Below, piece by piece: positions 23,458 through 31,258 of a stretch of DNA of 36,188 bases. The position numbers and the translations under genes are program-made. Each line of letters begins with the position of its first letter. Position 1 is the stretch's first letter. A model generated the notes under the pieces. That model was not told the origin of the DNA. It was given only the letters and a program-made list of their open reading frames with translations, and did not search any database. The stretch lies in NCBI GenBank assembly GCA_902795135.1, contig CADBJW010000021.1:1-36188 (forward strand), written 5' to 3'. This stretch comes from an uncultured Eubacteriales bacterium. GTDB taxonomy: Bacteria > Bacillota > Clostridia > Peptostreptococcales > Anaerovoracaceae.

Positions 23458-23721
23458 ATGAGACCATTATTCCAGGAAGTATTATACTTATATACTGACG
23501 GTAAAGAAAGAAGCCGTCAGATGGTTCAGGATGAACTGAGAGATACTTATGGCAACTTCAGATTTTTCAAAGATAAGAAAATGGACGAAGCTCTCCATAC
23601 AGCTATGTCAAACGGCCTGATCGGTGAAAGCAGATATGAGCTCGACGAAAACGGCGAACTGGTTATGTACTATCAGTCCGATCAGGATATGATCGATTTG
23701 ATCAAAAACTACATCAAATAA
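23458..23721 (+). CDS. Small winged-helix-like protein of unknown function (87 aa)
   Basis: Not a family I recognise. Predicted order: helix (RPLFQEVLYLYTDG), helix (RSRQMVQDELRDTYG), helix (KKMDEALHTAMSNGLI), then a beta-hairpin (RYELDENGELVMYYQ) and a closing helix, a pattern typical of winged-helix domains. AGGAGGTG lies 5 nt before the ATG and only 11 bp separate it from the permease gene, so the two are one transcription unit. It might be a local regulator or permease partner. Confidence 0.75.
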   Translation: MRPLFQEVLYLYTDGKERSRQMVQDELRDTYGNFRFFKDKKMDEALHTAMSNGLIGESRYELDENGELVMYYQSDQDMIDLIKNYIK

Positions 23722-23743
23722 AGTGATGTAATCCAACAGATTC

Positions 23744-23777
23744 AAAAATGGCTACCACTAAGGTGATAGCCATTTTT
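23744..23777. terminator. Bidirectional terminator between convergent units
   Basis: AAAATGGCTACCAC-TAAG-GTGATAGCCATTTTTT forms a long stem with one mismatch, with an A run on one side and T run on the other. It ends the permease unit and the minus-strand DUF4125/MerR operon. Confidence 0.88.
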
Positions 23778-23800
23778 TCATTTTCCTATTACCGGCGCAA

Positions 23801-24643
23801 CTACCGGGTTACGCCAATGCGTACTTCCGTAACATACATATCGGAATTGTTGGTCGTCCAGCAGTCGGTAACATATCGTTCCCAACTGTCCTCGGCCAAT
23901 TTATAGTTGTGCTCAGCCGCATAGTTTTCAATTTTTTTATAGGTGTCACAAAGTGTATCATGAGAGCCGATGTGATAACAGGAGAGCATCATTTCCCCTC
24001 CCATCTGAATCTGATGCTCCGGCTTGCTTGGGAAGAAAAACTTTTGCATGATTCTCATTTTTTTACAAGTTCCATCGAGCCGATCTCTCCAGGACGGGTA
24101 GGATATATTCACCGCTCCAATAATCTGATTGCGGATGGATACCAAATAATCTGTCCACTCCAGATTGATGATCGCTTCTCGATCATCCGCAATGAATTCC
24201 TGCTCCATAAAACCGTATTCCTGTGGTTCAACGAACTTCACCGATACTTCCCGAACATCGTTCTCGATGACGGTCTGCGCTTCCACCAAAAGCTCATACC
24301 AATCTCTGACCGACGACAATTTCACATTCACGGCCATCTGTTCGTCCTCGAGCTCGTTGATTTTCACCAAAAAACCCCGTTCCATCTCCCGGTATTCTTC
24401 ACTGTTCAGCAGACCTCTCATCTCTTCCAGCTTGAATCCCATCTGCTTGTAATACTTTACAATGGTCAGATCCAACAAACTGTTCCGCGTATAATACCGA
24501 TAGTGATTGGTCGGTGATACTTTATCCGGGCTGATGATTCCGATTTCATCGTAGAACCGCAGCGCCTTCTTTGACACATTGCAAAGTTTGCTGACTTCTC
24601 CAATGGAATAGAATTCTTTGCTCTCTGATTCAGTCTTTGCCAT
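23801..24643 (-). CDS. MerR-family regulator with GyrI-like effector domain, second copy (280 aa)
   Basis: MerR winged helix at residues ~11-80 (YSIGEVSKLCNVSKKALRFYDEIGII, NHYRYYTRNSLLDLTIVKYY), a dimerisation helix, and a C-terminal ligand-binding domain (MMLSCYHIGSHDTLCDTYKKI ... MYVTEVRIGVTR) similar to the regulator at 20433-21305. The two are probably paralogues sensing related ligands. It is the last gene of the DUF4125/DUF4037/TPR operon and converges on the permease unit, whose promoter carries a perfect MerR dyad. The N-terminal residues KTESESKE are polar and extra. Confidence 0.87.
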   Translation of the reverse strand: MAKTESESKEFYSIGEVSKLCNVSKKALRFYDEIGIISPDKVSPTNHYRYYTRNSLLDLTIVKYYKQMGFKLEEMRGLLNSEEYREMERGFLVKINELEDEQMAVNVKLSSVRDWYELLVEAQTVIENDVREVSVKFVEPQEYGFMEQEFIADDREAIINLEWTDYLVSIRNQIIGAVNISYPSWRDRLDGTCKKMRIMQKFFFPSKPEHQIQMGGEMMLSCYHIGSHDTLCDTYKKIENYAAEHNYKLAEDSWERYVTDCWTTNNSDMYVTEVRIGVTR

Positions 24644-24666
24644 AATCGCCTTGCCTCTGCCTTTCC

Positions 24667-25284
24667 TTATTGCCTTTGTGCCTCTTCTGCTGTCTTCAAA
24701 TTCTCGAATCCGTAAAAACTAACAAGCGTCTTCTGGATGTCCATGACCGGATTGTCCCTGCGCTTAACATCCCGCAAAACCAGCGCCAACGTCCCTTCTG
24801 AATAGGTCTTGTATTCGCCGATACTGTAGTCCCGAATGGATGTGTCAAGGCTGCTCTCTTCTGCTGGCCTTCCGGCTCTTGCCAGGGCCGGATACTCCGC
24901 CGCGTACTTTCGGTAGGCTTCCAGCTGCAGGCTCACGATCTGCGCGATCAGCTGTGCTTTTGCTTCGGTGAGCACCGGCAGCCGGTCTCTAAGGTTCGCA
25001 TTATAATATTCCGGATCGGTGACTTCCATCATGTATCCGTATTTTTCTGTAATGAGATTGCGGCCGGCCATTCCGGCAGCAATCAGATCGTTTCGATAAC
25101 TCTCCAGCGTATCCGGCTCCAGAATGCTGTGCTGACTGTACCGGTTCGCGTAGAATGTATCGTATTGATCCTGACAGGCCGCCCTGCCGCCTACATTCTG
25201 CGTCTGTTGAAACATTTCCCATTCCCGGTTGACAATGTCGTTGACCACCGCGTCTTTGGGTGTATTGGATCGGATAATACTCAT
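24667..25284 (-). CDS. DUF4125 family protein (205 aa)
   Basis: Recognised by NREWEMFQQTQNVGG and FYANRYSQHSILEPDTLESYRNDL, shared with the paralogue at 27024-27674. Soluble, mostly alpha-helical, no signal peptide and no obvious catalytic motif. It carries a single conspicuous CQDQ segment. AAGGAG precedes the ATG, 13 bp after the DUF4037 gene. No biochemical function is known to me for DUF4125. Location in an operon with a nucleotidyltransferase-like gene, a TPR protein and a MerR regulator suggests a multi-protein system. Confidence 0.8.
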   Translation of the reverse strand: MSIIRSNTPKDAVVNDIVNREWEMFQQTQNVGGRAACQDQYDTFYANRYSQHSILEPDTLESYRNDLIAAGMAGRNLITEKYGYMMEVTDPEYYNANLRDRLPVLTEAKAQLIAQIVSLQLEAYRKYAAEYPALARAGRPAEESSLDTSIRDYSIGEYKTYSEGTLALVLRDVKRRDNPVMDIQKTLVSFYGFENLKTAEEAQRQ

Positions 25285-25297
25285 GCTCGTCTCCTTA

Positions 25298-26233
25298 CTA
25301 GTCCGCGTCTGCCATTACGTGGAGGCCGCTGATCTGTGGGTCGCTGATACCTGCCATGATCGACGGCAGATGATTTTGCAGGAACGGATCCCGCGTGTTG
25401 CTAAGCCCCTGCCGATTCAGCTCGTCCGCCACGAAGCTGCAGATTGATTCGATCAGTGCCTGTCTCTGGGCAGCCGTCTCCGCGCCATTTCCCAATGCAA
25501 TCATCTGTGACAATTCTGCCGCCGGTTTCGTGCAAAGGCTGAAGTCCTGCATTCCTCGAAATGCCCATTTGTAGAACGGCATGTACTTTCGTTCCAGCAA
25601 ATAGAGCATGCTCACGGCCGCCTTTACAAACTCCGCCGCAGCCAGATAAGCCGCGTTCAAATCGCCCCGGTTAACACACCGCGGTACATTGTACTGTCCG
25701 CTCTGGGCCATGACTGCCGCTCGGGCGGCGATTTTCTTTCGCAGAACATCCTGCGGATAATACCCCTGGAGCACGCCTCGGATGCGCGTAAACTCCCCTT
25801 CCGGGTCAGCGAAAACTTCCCCGTTGGTCGCAATCGAAAGAAACCGTTCCGGAATTCTGAGCCACTCCAAATTGGTGTGCGGAATATCGGTACAATTGGT
25901 AAACCGGGCGTAAAACCGGTCGATCGGAATCACGCCAACCCGGCCTGCTCCCTCCGCCGTGTTCTGACGGGTATAGCCCATGTAGTCCTTTGGCAGGGAC
26001 TCATAGGCTGCCTGCAATTCGTTTCCAATGGCTCTCGCCGTGTCTCTGGTGATCCACACGCAAAAGCCCGGCCCGAAATCGTGATCCTGAGAAATCTGAT
26101 CGTCATAGCCGTAGCATTCCGATCCTTCTCCCACCAGACCAAAAGCCATCCGATTGGCATACTGGGGGAATTGGCCGCGGAGCGCGTCCCCATATTCGCC
26201 GTAATAGGCTTTTGCTAATTCCATTCCTTTCAT
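25298..26233 (-). CDS. DUF4037 nucleotidyltransferase-like protein (311 aa)
   Basis: The N-terminal signature VGEGSECYGYDDQISQDHDFG resembles the GSxxxG...DxD metal/nucleotide site of the polymerase-beta superfamily, extended in the DUF4037 manner. The rest is helical (LYLLERKYMPFYKWAFRGMQ), like the helical bundle that follows the catalytic domain in kanamycin nucleotidyltransferase-type enzymes. It could transfer a nucleotide to a protein or small molecule; the acceptor is unknown. Its ATG overlaps the TPR gene stop (ATGA). Confidence 0.8.
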   Translation of the reverse strand: MKGMELAKAYYGEYGDALRGQFPQYANRMAFGLVGEGSECYGYDDQISQDHDFGPGFCVWITRDTARAIGNELQAAYESLPKDYMGYTRQNTAEGAGRVGVIPIDRFYARFTNCTDIPHTNLEWLRIPERFLSIATNGEVFADPEGEFTRIRGVLQGYYPQDVLRKKIAARAAVMAQSGQYNVPRCVNRGDLNAAYLAAAEFVKAAVSMLYLLERKYMPFYKWAFRGMQDFSLCTKPAAELSQMIALGNGAETAAQRQALIESICSFVADELNRQGLSNTRDPFLQNHLPSIMAGISDPQISGLHVMADAD

Positions 26234-27024
26234 TGCATATCCTCAACTGTTTTCAGGTTACGTTCCATCATCTCATAAAAAGCATTCCTGCCGTAATCCC
26301 GTTCGATCAGTTCCATTGCCTTTTTAAAATACGGCGCCGCCTGATCGGGTTTCTGCCAGTAATAATACAGGTTCCCCATGGCTGCCGTTGCCGCGGCGTA
26401 ATGCGGGTCCCTGCCACCGGTCTCCAACTCATAGATGCTCATGGCAGCTTCCAGGGTGCCTTTTGCTTCTTCGTATTTGTGAAGACGTGTCTGCACCTCG
26501 CCGAGGTTCACCAGACTCGTCGCCATTTCCAGTTTGTACTGCGGCATGCTCACGATGATTTCCAAAGACCGGAGCGCCGCCTTCTCCGCTTCTTCGTAGT
26601 TGTCCATTTCCCGATACAGGGCACTGATGTTATTGCAAAGGGCCGCCATCCGGTAATCGGAACCGAATCCGCGATAGGCCAGGATTGCTTCTGCTGTACG
26701 GAACATCTGCAATGCAGTCTCGTGCTCCCCTGCTACCATGACGATGTTTGCTCCGTTCTGCAGTGCCACCGCAAAATTCTCGGAGGTTTCCTCGCCCATG
26801 TTCTTAAGCAGCTGCAGCACTTTCTGAGAAAGTTTGATCGCTTCGTCGATGTTCCCTGCCGCTCTGTAAAACCCGGCCAGTTCATTGCTGACTGCTACGA
26901 TTGCCGCTGTATCGTTCTCTGTGCGCGCCGCGGTCAGGCTATCGATCATAAACTTTTCGATGGCGCCTGTATCGTGCTGCGCAAAGTATCCATCTAATTT
27001 CTGATAAAAATCATTGATATTCAT
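26230..27024 (-). CDS. Tetratricopeptide repeat protein (264 aa)
   Basis: About five TPR units are visible with the W/L-G-Y/A-A-P style spacing, for example EKFMIDSL...NELAGFYRAAGNIDEAIK, NGANIVMVAGEHETALQMF, CNNISALYREMDNYEEAEKAAL and LVNLGEVQTRLHKYEEAKGTL. TPRs make a superhelical protein-binding surface; a DUF4125 or DUF4037 partner encoded alongside is likely. The start at 27024 overlaps the preceding stop by one base (TAATG) with GGGAGG 8 nt upstream. No signal peptide. Confidence 0.88.
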   Translation of the reverse strand: MNINDFYQKLDGYFAQHDTGAIEKFMIDSLTAARTENDTAAIVAVSNELAGFYRAAGNIDEAIKLSQKVLQLLKNMGEETSENFAVALQNGANIVMVAGEHETALQMFRTAEAILAYRGFGSDYRMAALCNNISALYREMDNYEEAEKAALRSLEIIVSMPQYKLEMATSLVNLGEVQTRLHKYEEAKGTLEAAMSIYELETGGRDPHYAAATAAMGNLYYYWQKPDQAAPYFKKAMELIERDYGRNAFYEMMERNLKTVEDMQ

Positions 27025-27674
27025 TAACCAATCCCTCCCCGGCATGGCTTCATCTGCTGGGATGCGGCCAGTACTTCTGCCTTTTGCAGGGAATCCTGAC
27101 CGAAAAAGCTGACGAAGACTTCAAAAATATCACGAATGTAATCTGGATTCAGTCGTACATCGCGCAGAATCATCTGCAGCGTCGTATCGGACCGAAATAC
27201 CAGTTCGCTTGTAATATACACTTCAATTGGCACGACGTTTTCCATGGGATCAAAGGCGCGTCCCAGACTTGCCAGAGCCGGAAATTCTGCGGCGAACTTG
27301 TTCTGGGAGTCCAACATCATCGGAAGGATCTGCTGGATCAGAGACTTCACCATAGGATCTGCCGGGAGACTTTCCGGATCTTTCATATAGGCGTATTTCT
27401 CCGCCATAAAGTTCCTGCCCGTGTGGGTCGCTACAGTAAGATCGCCCCGGTAAAGACCAAGTGTATCGGAATTCATGGCGCTGTGCTGGCTGTAGCGGAC
27501 CTGATAGAAGGATTCAAATTCCCCTTCATCCAGACGGTTTCCCTGGGCCTCGCGCATTTCCTGCATCATGTTCCATTCCAGTTCCACGATTTCGTAGATG
27601 ATCCCGTCCCGCAGAGAATCCTCTCTAATAAATTCCCGCTGATGTTCCAATGATATATCTGTTCTCCTCGCCAT
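27024..27674 (-). CDS. DUF4125 family protein, first gene of the operon (216 aa)
   Basis: Shares VELEWNMMQEM, FYQVRYSQHSAMNSDTLGLYRGDL and the C-terminal LQMILRDVR...IFEVFVSFFG with the DUF4125 protein at 24667-25284, but lacks that protein's cysteine. The ATG at 27674 is chosen because GGGAGG lies 6 nt upstream; the frame is open further upstream but without a start signal. A clear promoter lies 25-53 bp upstream. Two diverged copies within one operon suggest a heterodimer or two roles. Confidence 0.8.
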   Translation of the reverse strand: MARRTDISLEHQREFIREDSLRDGIIYEIVELEWNMMQEMREAQGNRLDEGEFESFYQVRYSQHSAMNSDTLGLYRGDLTVATHTGRNFMAEKYAYMKDPESLPADPMVKSLIQQILPMMLDSQNKFAAEFPALASLGRAFDPMENVVPIEVYITSELVFRSDTTLQMILRDVRLNPDYIRDIFEVFVSFFGQDSLQKAEVLAASQQMKPCRGGIG

Positions 27675-27698
27675 GGTAAACCTCCCGTGCTTTCTGTA

Positions 27699-27727
27699 AG
27701 TATACTTGTTTACCTCTTTTGATTCAA
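27699..27727 (-). promoter_or_regulatory. Sigma-A promoter of the DUF4125/TPR/DUF4037/MerR operon
   Basis: Minus-strand TTGAAT (27722-27727), 17-bp spacer, TATACT (27699-27704). The -10 region overlaps a 10-bp palindrome AAGTATACTT. Unlike the three promoters around the cut genes, the spacer is of standard length. Confidence 0.7.
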
Positions 27728-27823
27728 GATGCAATCTTACTTATTTATCTGTCAACTACAATTTCAAGTTATCGAAAGTACCTCGAGTGTATTCTACCAT
27801 AAAAAAGCCTCGGAATACATCTT

Positions 27824-29071
27824 CTAGCTTTCCTCCTCCGCCCAGGAAGCGAGCTTTTTCTTCAGCAGATTGGATACGACGATGACGCAGGAAGCGTCTC
27901 CCGTAATGTTGACGGTGGTCCTGCCCATGTCAAAGATCCGATCGATACCCGCAACCAGTGCAATGCCCTCAATGGGCAGACCGACGGACTGCAATACCAT
28001 GGTAAGCATGACAATCCCCGCTCCAGGAACACCAGCTGTTCCGATGGATGCCAATGTAGCCGTTGCCACGATCGTCAGCATTTGCGGCATGGTCAGCTGA
28101 ATTCCAAAACAAGCCGCGATAAAGATGGAACAGACTCCCTGATAGATGGCTGTCCCGTCCATATTGATCGTCGCACCCAAAGGCAGAACGAAGGAATACA
28201 CCTCCCGTGGAGCACCCAGCTTTTCCGTACACTCCATGTTAATTGGCAGGGTTCCGACGGATGATGCGCTGGAAAAGGCAAACAGGATCGCCGGGATCAT
28301 TCCTTTGAGGAACTTCAACGGATTCATCCCGCCGAGAGTCCGTACAGCCAGAGAGTAGACTACCATCACATGAATGAAATAGGCGGCGTAAGCGGCCGCG
28401 ATGACCAAGGCCAGCGACCCGAGAATCTTCGCACCGCTGTCCGCAATAACCGGGCACAGCAAACAGAATACGCCGATTGGCGAAAGTTTCAGAATCATCT
28501 CCATGGCCTTAATAAACAGCTCATTCAGTCTGGTGATGCCGTCTGTGATCCGCTCCGCATACTGCCCTGTCATATTGACTGCAAACCCTAAAATCAACGC
28601 CATCACAATAATCTGCAACATATTCCCCTCATAGAGAGGCGCCAGAAAATTGGATGGAAACAGATTCACCAAAGTATCCATCAAGGTTGTTTTTTCTGCG
28701 GCTTCATAACTAAGATTCGACGTTTCGAGAACCGGGAAAAGCCCTCGAAAAACATTACCAAAGAACAGACCGATGGCCGTAGCACATGCGGTCGTGCAGA
28801 TATAGTACAGAATCGTCGTCCCGCCAATGGCTCCGACTTTGCGGATATCTTTCATGGATACGATCCCTGCCATAATGGAAAACAGCACAATCGGTCCCAC
28901 AATGAATTTGAGCAGATTCAAAAAAATCGTACCGAAGGGCTGTATGTATGTACTCGCAAAAGCCGCATGGTTCTGGAGCAAAAGCCCTGCAGCCACTGCC
29001 AAAACCAATGCGATAAAGATCTGCACCGCCAAGGATAGCTTTCGTTTTTCGTGTCTTGTTTTTTCTGTCAT
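27824..29071 (-). CDS. Dicarboxylate/amino acid:cation symporter, DAACS family (415 aa)
   Basis: Membrane carrier of the GltP/DctA type. The hairpin-1 serine motif SSASSVGTLP, TM7 signature INMDGTAIYQG, hairpin-2 GTAGVPGAG and TM8 DMGRTTVNITGD are all present; the aspartate and asparagine in the last motif bind the substrate amino group and sodium. About eight TM helices plus two re-entrant loops. An aspartate/glutamate or C4-dicarboxylate substrate is expected. It follows the ferredoxin-type gene by 15 bp and may be cotranscribed with it. A weak T-rich hairpin follows at ~27800. Confidence 0.93.
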   Translation of the reverse strand: MTEKTRHEKRKLSLAVQIFIALVLAVAAGLLLQNHAAFASTYIQPFGTIFLNLLKFIVGPIVLFSIMAGIVSMKDIRKVGAIGGTTILYYICTTACATAIGLFFGNVFRGLFPVLETSNLSYEAAEKTTLMDTLVNLFPSNFLAPLYEGNMLQIIVMALILGFAVNMTGQYAERITDGITRLNELFIKAMEMILKLSPIGVFCLLCPVIADSGAKILGSLALVIAAAYAAYFIHVMVVYSLAVRTLGGMNPLKFLKGMIPAILFAFSSASSVGTLPINMECTEKLGAPREVYSFVLPLGATINMDGTAIYQGVCSIFIAACFGIQLTMPQMLTIVATATLASIGTAGVPGAGIVMLTMVLQSVGLPIEGIALVAGIDRIFDMGRTTVNITGDASCVIVVSNLLKKKLASWAEEES

Positions 29072-29086
29072 GATTATTCTCTTCTG

Positions 29087-30268
29087 CTACAGGAAAATCC
29101 GGTCGACGCAGTACCGGTCCGGTTCCTGTGTCTCCGGCAAAGCCTTCATCTTGAGCACGGCTTTTGGACAACGACTGACGCACTGCCCGCACCCGATGCA
29201 CTTGTCCTTAAGAATGGCGACTCCGGAATCGGTGAACGTTACCGCACTCATTTGGCACACTTTCGCACAGGCGCCACAGCCGATACATTCCGCCGGACGG
29301 GAGATTTGCACGGTAAACCTGGACGGACATGCCATCGTATCTTCATTCCTGGCCATGGTTCGCAGGCAAATGCAGCAGCAGGAGCAGCAATTGCAAAGGG
29401 ACAATGGATGCTGGAGATTGCTGATGACCTGAACCAGTCCCATATCGCGCAGTTCTTCCAGCAGTCTCCGCGCTTCGTCAATGGTCAGTTGTCTTCCCCA
29501 TCCACCACGAATCGCTTCATAGGCTGCTTCATTAAAGAGGAAGCAGACCTCCTTGATCGGATAATCGCAGCTTCGGTCACCCCGGTTCTCCATGGCTTGT
29601 CTGCAGACGCAATTGATCACCGCGATGTGGGAGCACCGATGCAGCATTTCTTCGCACAGATCCGTTGGGATCACTTCTCTGGTGTCGGGGATTTCCACAT
29701 TCATGGCAATCTTGCCGTCTGCAGTTTTTCCCGTGAGGGACACGGGATTTGGAAGCACACGGTGTTCCGGTGCGATGGTACGAAGTCTGGATCCATCCTC
29801 ATCGGCAATATATTGCCAGAATGTCTGGAGCGCTTGATTCAAAGGAGAGCCGTCGTTGGTCTCCACCGCGTTATAGCAAAGATAAAGAATGTAAGTCCTG
29901 AGGTAACCAGTGCTTCCATCCGGACGTGGCATGGCAGTCAAAAACCCTTTACGAATCAGACTTTGCGAAAGCTCTGTAAAAGAAGCCCGAATATCCGTAT
30001 CCGCATTCGCTACCGCCTCCTCCGGCTTCAGTGCCGTCACCCGATAGCTGAAATCAGGATAGGCAAACCAGGCACGGCATTCCTCTGCAGTCAGTTCCTG
30101 ACGCAATGCCGCCAGAAACTCATCATGGTTTGGCATCGTCATATACGGATGTTCCAATGCTGCCAAAAGCCGCTGATGCGGATCTGGCGCCGCGCCATCT
30201 CGTGACTGTTCATATTGTTCCAGACTATCGCGCAAAAGCTGATGAATGCTGGCAAAATTGTCCGTCAT
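29087..30268 (-). CDS. Cys-rich 4Fe-4S ferredoxin-domain protein (393 aa)
   Basis: The first ~240 residues are helical and lack a recognised domain. Two cysteine clusters follow: INCVCRQAMENRGDRSC near residue 225 and a very dense LCNCCSCCCICLR near 295 (seven cysteines in ten positions). The C-terminus has two classic ferredoxin motifs, CIGCGACAKVCQ and CIGCGQCVSRCPKAV. The start at ATG 30268 has GGGAGG upstream; the open frame to 30352 was rejected. It likely binds three or more Fe-S clusters and serves as an electron carrier or metal-handling protein. Function unknown. Confidence 0.8.
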   Translation of the reverse strand: MTDNFASIHQLLRDSLEQYEQSRDGAAPDPHQRLLAALEHPYMTMPNHDEFLAALRQELTAEECRAWFAYPDFSYRVTALKPEEAVANADTDIRASFTELSQSLIRKGFLTAMPRPDGSTGYLRTYILYLCYNAVETNDGSPLNQALQTFWQYIADEDGSRLRTIAPEHRVLPNPVSLTGKTADGKIAMNVEIPDTREVIPTDLCEEMLHRCSHIAVINCVCRQAMENRGDRSCDYPIKEVCFLFNEAAYEAIRGGWGRQLTIDEARRLLEELRDMGLVQVISNLQHPLSLCNCCSCCCICLRTMARNEDTMACPSRFTVQISRPAECIGCGACAKVCQMSAVTFTDSGVAILKDKCIGCGQCVSRCPKAVLKMKALPETQEPDRYCVDRIFL

Positions 30269-30302
30269 ATCGATTCCTCCCTTATTCCTCTCGTTACTAT
30301 CA

Positions 30303-30827
30303 TTACATCCGCTCTCCCGCAACGGAAAACATCTCTGTATACACCATTCCATGTTTCCCGCGGTCGGAACGCATCAGGGAAATGCGATCGACCGTCATAG
30401 CCGCCTCTGGTATTTCGTCCAAAAGCTCTGGCAGCCTTTTACCGTTCCTGCACAGGGGTTTCCGGATGAGCGTAATATGGGGCGAGAACTTCTTTCGGTC
30501 GAATGGAATTCCAGCCTCTGCCAGTGCATGGCGAAGCCGTCTTACTAATGCTTCCAGCTCGTTGCTTTTGCTTATCCCTGCCCACCATAGTCCTTTGAAG
30601 GAACCAATGTCTGACAGGCGGATTGAAAAAGGCTCGAAATCGACCTGCTCCATGACCTCCGCCACATCATCCGGATCTGGGTATTCGCCGATGAAGGCAA
30701 GGGTCAGGTGCATGTTTTCGCTGCGTGTGAAATTCCCGGTCACGCCCTGCTTTTGCATGGATTCTTGCATTTCTGTAAGGGCGTTTCTCATTTCGTTGTT
30801 TAACCTAATGGCGATAAATAGTCTCAT
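30303..30827 (-). CDS. thpR: RNA 2',3'-cyclic phosphodiesterase ThpR/LigT (174 aa)
   Basis: 2H phosphoesterase with the two catalytic HxTx motifs HLTLAFIGEY (~residue 42) and HITLIRKP (~residue 130), and RLFIAIRLNNEM at the start. It opens 2',3'-cyclic phosphates on RNA ends. Typical length for the family. It is 12 bp downstream of the YciI gene and probably in the same transcript. Confidence 0.9.
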   Translation of the reverse strand: MRLFIAIRLNNEMRNALTEMQESMQKQGVTGNFTRSENMHLTLAFIGEYPDPDDVAEVMEQVDFEPFSIRLSDIGSFKGLWWAGISKSNELEALVRRLRHALAEAGIPFDRKKFSPHITLIRKPLCRNGKRLPELLDEIPEAAMTVDRISLMRSDRGKHGMVYTEMFSVAGERM

Positions 30828-30839
30828 TGTATTTACTCA

Positions 30840-31142
30840 TCATTCTGTCCATTCCTTCGCATATTCCTGGATCTGAAATACATTAAACTGCCGGATGCGG
30901 TATTCCTGGATCCCCGACTGGGCAAAGGGATCCTCTGCGATGAAATCCTCCACGTTTTCATCGTCCTCCAGGCGGAGCAGGATCACGCCTCCTCTCCCGC
31001 CAACAAGGGGTCCTGAAGTTAGGATCTTCCCTGCTTCGAAGTACGGCACCATAAACGCGTGGTGCGCGTCTAATATCTTCTTGAACTCCGGTCCCTGTGG
31101 GATGTCCGGTTTCATGTTCCCTTCAAGGATGTAGTATTTCAT
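30840..31142 (-). CDS. YciI-like protein (100 aa)
   Basis: A ferredoxin-like alpha/beta domain of the YCII family (PF03795): KYYILEGNM, HHAFMVPYFEAGKILTSGPLVGGRGGVILL and EDPFAQSGIQEYRIRQFNVF. A conserved His/Asp pair is assumed to be catalytic in the family, but the reaction is not established. GAGGA lies 4 nt before the ATG. Confidence 0.85.
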   Translation of the reverse strand: MKYYILEGNMKPDIPQGPEFKKILDAHHAFMVPYFEAGKILTSGPLVGGRGGVILLRLEDDENVEDFIAEDPFAQSGIQEYRIRQFNVFQIQEYAKEWTE

Positions 31143-31206
31143 ATTGTCCTCGCTTTCTTGGATACATTCAAACAGTCAGTTCATCATGGCTCTTATTATT
31201 ATTTAT

Positions 31207-31230
31207 GCCCGTCAGTTCCCACTGACCGGC
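31207..31230. other. Stem-loop in the spacer after the EFR1-type gene
   Basis: GCCCGTCAG-TTCCCA-CTGACCGGC with one mismatch. No T run follows on the minus strand, so it is not a clear terminator; the remaining 116-bp spacer shows nothing else. Confidence 0.45.
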
Positions 31231-31258
31231 ACAAAATTTTCCGTTATATAGTCCAACC

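Noticed and set aside
27735-27823. Strong terminator after the symporter gene
   Set aside because: Only a weak AAAGC/GCTTTTTT stem and a competing GTATTC/GAATAC pairing are visible; not firm enough to list as a feature.
29051-30205. Plus-strand 384-codon open frame
   Set aside because: It lies entirely opposite the Cys-rich ferredoxin gene, whose motifs are unmistakable; the plus frame has no family features or good start.
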